NCBI RefSeq assembly: GCF_905220365.1
Contig: NC_061130.1
Span: 13,709,501 to 13,773,500 of the forward strand
Reading direction: 5' to 3'
From: Vanessa cardui
Lineage: Eukaryota; Arthropoda; Insecta; Lepidoptera; Nymphalidae
DNA: 64,000 nt
The position numbers were made by a program, and so were the translations under genes. Below are positions 58,601 through 64,000 of the stretch, piece after piece. A model generated the notes under the pieces. The model was not told the origin of the DNA, made no database searches, and saw only the letters and a program-made list of their open reading frames with translations. Position 1 is the first letter of the stretch; every line of letters begins with the position of its first letter.

Positions 58601-59752
58601 AACTCTTCGATATATATATAATATTCACAGATCATCGCCGTCAAACGAATTCTACGTGAAATCGTGGTATAATAGAAACGCATGTAAGACAAATCGTAAA
58701 GAAACGACACATGTAGCCAACTCCTGTCATAACACCATACGACTTAATGGTGAGACCGTACCATTAATAATCGCATAAAGCCGCAGTATTTGTCATTAGG
58801 ATAACATTTATAAGATATATGTAAAAGGCATCGAGTGGAAATACTCATAGAAGATACATATATTTTTATATGATATTGTGAGCGTTATATTTTAATTTTG
58901 GTACATGATTGGTAGAAATATTTTGGAACAAAGTTTTCGCGTTAAGAAAAGAGGTTTTAATGCTGCTGGACATTTGTCGACTGTTTTTTTTATTGATCGT
59001 CATTTGAAATCACATCACTGAAATTATTTCCTTCAAATATTCGATACAGAAATATCAAAACTTTGAATTTGATTTTCAGAAACGTATTTGTTACATTCAG
59101 GAGAAGGTTTTAGTGCTTCAACCGACTAACAAAAGGAGGATCTGTGTTTGACCTGTAAAGATGTATGTTTGTCCACGATTATTATACTATTAATAGTGAC
59201 GTTATAAAGTTAGTAATTACTAGCAAATAGATAAAACGAAAAAGATCGTAATTGGACACGAAATGTTTCATGACTATATATTTTTAACGTGTCGTTTATG
59301 TATCATAGATAATAATGGCGAGATATAATTAGATATTTTAAAATTTTCCACTGAGACTACAACGAGAATATCAATAGTATGTATTCAGTTATGTAACATT
59401 TAGGCAATATCTATCATTGTTGCTCTGTCTCTTTTATTTTCTTATGGTTTGAAGAAGAAAGAAACAAGCTTATGAATAATAAAATATTTGATTAAAAGAT
59501 GGAAATCGGTACGCATAATAACTTCTTCGTTCTATGAACTCTATCCAGAAGGTTATGTTCTGGTAACAATACCCGAGCATTATTGGCTTTGCGAACTAAT
59601 CTAACAAAAACATATGTACCTCGAGATTAAACGGAAATAAAAATTCTATTACAATCGCTTAGAGTACATATTCGAAATAACGTCAAATAATGAAGAGATC
59701 TTTTTGCAAAACTTCATTTACGATTGTCTGAAACGAGGACCGGCCTTTCTTA
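58601..59752. other. unique AT-rich stretch
   Basis: A small motif CTTCAACCGACTAACAAAAG then GAGGATC at 59115-59145 is of a type repeated in Lepidoptera; otherwise nothing recognised. Confidence 0.35.
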
Positions 59753-60265
59753 TTATAATAGTGTAATAAATTCAGCTGACGTAAGAACAGTAGCTACAAA
59801 ATTATATCGAACCGGTTCCTTACGCGTAGGCTGTGATATCGCCCATGAAACAGAACCGCATTTCAGCGGGCAAAGTATTGCTTTTAATAACCAAAAAGTA
59901 AACTTGTCATTTCCATAGAGCTCCGGCCCACAGAGTATAGTATCATAAAGATCGCAGATGGATCGGTGCCTCCTCGCCTTGTACTTCGAACGCGTCGTAA
60001 CTTCCCTGTCTTCACTTATGTCGAAGTGTAAATATGTACGCCGTATGTCAGGGGAATAAGGTTGATATTGGTGGTGATTTTGCGAATGTTCCTTGATCCA
60101 TAACTCTATGCGGAGTCCGTCATAAAGTGGACCACGCGGGGGGCACGATAACTGACTATTTGCATGCGAGTTTGTCTTTTGACTTACAATAGTTACACAC
60201 AAACACATTAAAACATATAAATATATAGTAGACAATACAAATACTATATATGTGTGCGTGTTCAA
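59753..60265 (-). CDS. unrecognised 170-codon open frame, doubtful
   Basis: The longest open frame in the window and the only one free of repeats over most of its length. The coding part at 59760-60170 is GC-richer than its surroundings. Residues about 6-28 form a hydrophobic segment that could be a signal anchor, but they come from an AT-rich, near-repetitive stretch (60190-60260), so the start may be false. The rest is mixed polar and aromatic, with Cys at scattered positions, and I recognise no domain or family. No AUG context, splice sites, polyA signal or neighbouring gene supports it. It could be one exon, a UTR, or chance. Confidence 0.18.
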   Translation of the reverse strand: MNTHTYIVFVLSTIYLYVLMCLCVTIVSQKTNSHANSQLSCPPRGPLYDGLRIELWIKEHSQNHHQYQPYSPDIRRTYLHFDISEDREVTTRSKYKARRHRSICDLYDTILCGPELYGNDKFTFWLLKAILCPLKCGSVSWAISQPTRKEPVRYNFVATVLTSAEFITLL

Positions 60266-60304
60266 ATTTTTACCAAGTAAATCGAAAATATAGTTTTTTC
60301 AAAG

Positions 60305-60455
60305 TAACGCCTTTAAATGCCCACGGTTGGGTATGGGGTTGCTCTTTCTTTGAAGAAAATGAAAATTCTTATTCCACCGCACTAAATTTAGTGTGAAAGT
60401 TGTGGTAGGTTTACTTACGATGTTTTTCTTACCAGTCGAGTACGAGAAAAATTAT
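60305..60455 (-). mobile_element. very old SINE-1 remnant
   Basis: TGCCCACGGTTGGGTATGGG, CTTTGAAGAAAATG, TTATTCCACCGCAC, GATGTTTTTCTTACCAGTCG, GAGTACGAGAAAAATTAT. Order matches the tail half of SINE-1. Confidence 0.6.
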
Positions 60456-60898
60456 AATAAAATATTTAAGTTTATAACTTAAGAAATATATATTCTACGT
60501 TTATTATCCATGTAAATTGAGTATTATCAATCACACAGTTTCATAGCTTCTTAATTCATACTTAATAAATATACGAACCATTCCATCTATACGAATAAAA
60601 CTTTCAACGAAATCCAATATTTATGTATTAAATCAAATGTAGTACTTGGAAAGTGTTTACATAAAACGCGTCCAGATTATCCAATATAACTGGAAAATGA
60701 AGCCAGTATGCGTACACGCGGGGTTTTTAATGCTAATCTTTCATAATAGATTGCCGCTTTCGACGTTCATATATAACACTTTATTGGTTCAGATTCTAGG
60801 AAGCAAAAGCCGTCATGTCAGCTTCATATACACTCATCCGCATCTGATCGCATGAATTCGGACGGTTGTATATATGCAATTTTAGATGCCGATCACTA
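60456..60898. other. unique stretch
   Basis: A 69-codon frame at 60646-60855 is not recognised. No repeats seen. Confidence 0.35.
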
Positions 60899-61075
60899 CA
60901 TAGTATAAAACAAAGTCGCTTTCTCTGTCCCTATATCCCTGTGGAATCTTAAATCTTTAAAACTACGCAATATATTTTGATACGGTTTTTTTTAAATAGA
61001 TAGATTGATTCGAGAAGAAGGTTTTCATATAATACATGGAAAATTTTGTAAAGAAACACTGATAATTTTAAAAGT
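60899..61075 (+). mobile_element. HEL-B copy, 3' end lost
   Basis: ATAAAACAAAGTCGCTTTCT, GATTGATTCGAGAAGAAGGT, AAAGAAACACTGATAATTTT; then a switch to unrelated sequence. Confidence 0.7.
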
Positions 61076-61139
61076 GGCTGGTTATTTTCATATTAAATTA
61101 AAAAGTGATGTGTGTTAATTGTAGTATTACAGGTGTTAA

Positions 61140-61211
61140 GTTAAACAATGATTGCTCTCTTTCTGTTATCACTGATTTGACATTTGGAAGAAAGAGATAG
61201 CACTGTTTAAC
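61140..61211. repeat. 72-bp foldback
   Basis: Left arm GTTAAACA...CTCTCTTTCT (61140-61164) and right arm AGAAAGAGATAGCA...TGTTTAAC (61189-61211) are inverted with a few differences, 24 bp apart. Probably the remnant of a small inverted-repeat element. Confidence 0.65.
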
Positions 61212-61636
61212 AAATCACTCTCCATAGACAAAGGTACTCATTATTACCTCTCTCGATACAAAGATAAATGAATAAATAGTGAAAAATAAACTTTGCATAT
61301 TGAGTATCGATGGAGTTCGTGCGAAATGTATCATACGCGATGCGTCTAAGTGTATTTCGTCCCTTTCCACATTACGTTTTCAAGCGATATTATTTCCCAA
61401 GCAATGTGACCCCTGACTGCACTGAATAGATCAGGCTATCAACGTTCCTAGAAATGCCCATATTTCTATTGCTTAGAAATGATTTATAAACTTTCAATAT
61501 TGATATTTAAATTAAATGCCTCGCGAAGTTTAAAATCTTTGAATAACGCTATATTTCAAAAGGAATATCCTTAATTGTAAATCACTACTAAATGTGACAT
61601 AAATTAGGTATAAATATATTATCAAGCTATACATTT
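61212..61636. other. unique stretch
   Basis: Nothing recognised. Confidence 0.35.
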
Positions 61637-61935
61637 TTTGAGCTTAGATGGCCCAGTGGTTAGAATGCATCTAAACCGATGATTGCGCGTTCAAACCCAG
61701 GCAAGCACCACTATCTAAATGTGATTAATTTGTGTTCATAATTCATCTCGTGCTCGGCGGTGAAGGAAAATATCGTGAGGAAACCTGCATGTGTCTAATT
61801 TCATTGAAATTCTGCCACATGTGTATTCCACCAACCCGCATTGGAACAGCGTGGTGGAATATGTCCCAAAGCCCTCTCCTTAATAGAAAAGGAGGCCTTA
61901 TCTCAGCAGTGGGAAATTTACAGGCTTTTGTTGTT
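61637..61935 (+). mobile_element. SINE-1 copy joined to HEL-A
   Basis: GATGGCCCAGTGG A box, GCGTTCAAACCC B-box region, complete body of the TCTAATTTCATTGAAATTC variant, tail GGCTTTTGTTGTTG. HEL-A sequence begins immediately after. Frames of 81, 65 and 151 codons across the junction are repeat translations. Confidence 0.87.
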
Positions 61936-62091
61936 GACTGTCTGTCTGTCGCTCTTTCACGAACAAACACAATATGATGAAATTTGGTATGAAGCAAACT
62001 TGAACTCCAAGAATGGACATAGGTCACTTTTTGTCTAACACATGACAACCAACACCCTAAAACACGAACGAAGTCACAGTCGACTACTAGT
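61936..62091 (+). mobile_element. HEL-A copy, 5' end lost
   Basis: CTGTCTGTCTGTCGCTCTTT, ATGATGAAATTTGGTATGAA, TTGAACTCCAAGAATGGACA, GTCGACTACTAGT. The terminal CTAGT is kept. Confidence 0.7.
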
Positions 62092-62153
62092 ATTAAATGT
62101 ATGAAGACAGAGACACAAAAGGACCTCACGGTTATGTTGTATTTATTATATTC

Positions 62154-62186
<33 letters not shown>

Positions 62187-62200
62187 ATACACATACACAT
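62154..62200. repeat. (CA)14 followed by ACACAT units
   Basis: Twenty-eight bases of CA at 62154-62181, then three ATACAC-type hexamers. Confidence 0.95.
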
Positions 62201-63482
62201 AGTCACATATATATTTTATATTCCGTATACCGATAACAATAGTGTATTGCTATTGTATATTCTACCTTGCTGATGATGTTAAAATATCATTCTGTACTTG
62301 AGTTATTAAAAAAATCGAAAACCGCCGGATCAGTATTGTTGTTATTTAGCAATGGAATATTTGAGGATGGTATCCATACTTACACGTGTGACTTACACGA
62401 GCAAATTAATTCAAATCTCTTACCTGTAACAAATAAACAAAAAAACATAAATAAAACAAAAAATATCAACAAACAAAGAGAAAAAATAAACACATTGCAA
62501 TCCTACAACTTCATATATAATTTTATTATATTTTTTTTTTTATCTTAATATCGGTCAATTCAAAATTCTTTAGTGTTTTGGTGTTTTATTTTCTTTTCTT
62601 TTTGGTATTCATATATTATGTAACAAATATGTGCAATTTAAGTGTCTTAATTAATAGAGCAATGTCACTTTGTTGGCGAGCGTTAATAACTGCACCAGTT
62701 CTATACTGTCGCAGTTATTATCGTAACATCTTGTTTTTGTTCAAAATGATGCTTAAATAAATAAATTACTATAGTATATATAATAATAACAATTATTATA
62801 TATACATACATAAAAAATACTTTACCATACCATACCACTGAAATTTAATTTGGGTTGTTATGATATATGGCAGTATATCGGCTGATACGAGCACATTTTC
62901 ACAAGCAAAATTAGAAAAAAAAATTAAGGCGCGAAATAGTCAACGCTTATAAGAAGTGATCATATATATGGTAAAAAATATAATATTAAAATTGCATTGA
63001 AGGCATCTAGCGTGTGCCTAGCCGGGGTAATGATGATGTTCACGCAGGATCAGATACGTTATGTTCACGACTTGTGTACAAAGCAAATAACTTCGTCCCT
63101 ACACGCTATTAAACGTATTTCTTTTATTGAATCAACATTTGCCATCTGATAATATATCAGATCGCTTTTAAATATTAATTTATAGTATGTTTCTTGGAAT
63201 ATCACTCCGTTTTTTGATATGAAACACGCAATGAACGCAGTGATAACACCAATTAAAGCCTTAAAGACTGCTTGCATGATTTTTACGTTTAATTATTTCA
63301 TGTCAAAATATACCCTTTCATTATTGAGATAGCAGTCATTTTTGCATAACATTAATGTTTGATCTGAAAATTTTCAAGAGCATTAATACTTAACAAATAT
63401 AATTAATGTTTATTTTATATAATCGTTATGATTTAATTAAAATATCATTCTTTTACAGAATATTTGAAAGCAAATCTTAACA
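62201..63482. other. unique AT-rich stretch
   Basis: The 93-codon frame at 62267-62548 ends in Asn/Lys/Phe low complexity and is not credible as a gene; frames of 60 and 70 codons nearby are likewise unrecognised. Confidence 0.4.
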
Positions 63483-63759
63483 TATAATAAAATTGGATTG
63501 TTTGTTTGTAATATTTAAATAGCCCTTTTTTACTCAATGCTATGTATACATACATAGCATAGTACATGTACCAATTTACAATTTTTTTTTTACAATTTTT
63601 GTCTGTATGTTTATTCCGGCTAAGCTCTGGAACAGCTGGACCGATTTTGACGAGACTTCACTGGCAGATAACTGATATAATAAGGAGTAACTTAAGCTAA
63701 AATAATATATATTTTTGTTAAATTCAAACTCCTTCAAGGTCGCGTTAACAAAGAGCTAA
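63483..63759 (+). mobile_element. HEL-C copy with internal hairpin
   Basis: TATAATAAAATTGGATTGTT, TGACGAGACTTCACTGGCAG, GGAGTAACTTAAGCTAAAAT, AAGGTCGCG; the CTAGT end has decayed (AGCTAAG). Inserted near 63540 is GCTATGTAT-AC-ATACATAGC, a 9-bp-arm palindrome absent from the copy at 43684. Confidence 0.6.
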
Positions 63760-64000
63760 GCCACAAACGTAGTTTATTAATGAAGGAAATTCATTTTTAT
63801 AAATTTACTAGGAATTACATTGTTCGACCGTTTGTTTTTTATTACAAGATTTTCCCTTATTGTGTAATCGTTGGTTTTCCATTACTTAGAAAGTGTATTT
63901 AGATGATAAATATGTATATTCATACGTTGTATTGTGTTCCTGAGAGCAAATTAGATTAGGTATTTGCATAAATATTCTCACATGAATAATTATTTTTTTT

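Noticed and set aside
61743..62198. 151-codon minus-strand frame
   Set aside because: It reads through SINE-1, HEL-A and the CA microsatellite (giving alternating Val/Cys/Tyr), so it is a composite of repeats.
62267..62548. 93-codon frame as a gene
   Set aside because: The second half is Asn/Lys/Phe low complexity caused by A/T runs; no domain.

Overview
The window looks like AT-rich intergenic or intronic DNA from a lepidopteran nuclear genome, probably a nymphalid butterfly. The evidence is the repeat content: dozens of short interspersed elements of types I associate with Lepidoptera (from memory, not searched), no bacterial gene organisation, no ribosome-binding sites or operons, and no long open reading frame on either strand. 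The longest frame is 170 codons and matches nothing I recognise. I find no convincing protein-coding gene, tRNA gene, rRNA gene or CRISPR array. Most of the short open frames are translations of repeat copies.

Local names used below. SINE-1: a tRNA-derived element of about 290 bp with pol III A box (TGGCCCAGTGG) and B box (GGTTCAAACCC) and a tail of CTGTTGTTGTTG or CTGTTACTTTAC; about 25 copies or fragments, both orientations, eight of them flanked by target-site duplications (TSDs) of 9-14 bp. SINE-2: a second tRNA-headed element (A box TGGTCGAGTGG, perfect B box GGTTCGATTCC) with four copies. REP-G: about 290 bp, starting near GGCGGACGAGC and ending in a small hairpin plus CTACCACCAAGT; about 13 copies, mostly on the + strand. 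HEL-A, HEL-B and HEL-C: short elements ending in CTAGT, like non-autonomous Helitrons. MITE-T: about 310-325 bp with inverted ends, three copies. LINE tails: several 5'-truncated non-LTR retrotransposon 3' ends.

Layout. 1-8.2 kb: REP-G and SINE-1 copies, and a 150-bp foldback at 1676-1825. 8.2-14 kb: a first MITE-T and a SINE-1 nested inside a HEL-B element. 14-23 kb: mixed repeats, a perfect 15-bp-stem hairpin, a HEL-A/LINE/REP-G stack and a SINE-1 with an 11-bp TSD. 23-36 kb: longer stretches without recognised repeats, a 110-bp tandem array at 30.06-30.43 kb, a (GT)35 microsatellite, and MITE-T copies 2 and 3. 36-47 kb: a REP-G / SINE-2 / LINE stack, and GC-richer stretches with regulatory-looking motif clusters (43.1, 46.2, 47.2 kb). 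47-56 kb: a retroinsertion with a 13-bp TSD, the full SINE-2, a young SINE-1 with a 14-bp TSD, and two GC-richer unique stretches. 56-64 kb: SINE-1 copies, Helitron-like fragments and the doubtful 170-codon frame.

Nothing here is an evident new multi-gene system. The best leads are structural: the long foldback, the short-TIR family with three copies, the nested insertions that give relative ages, and a few compact motif clusters that could be enhancers. All family names and ages are inferences from reading the sequence; no search or folding was run.
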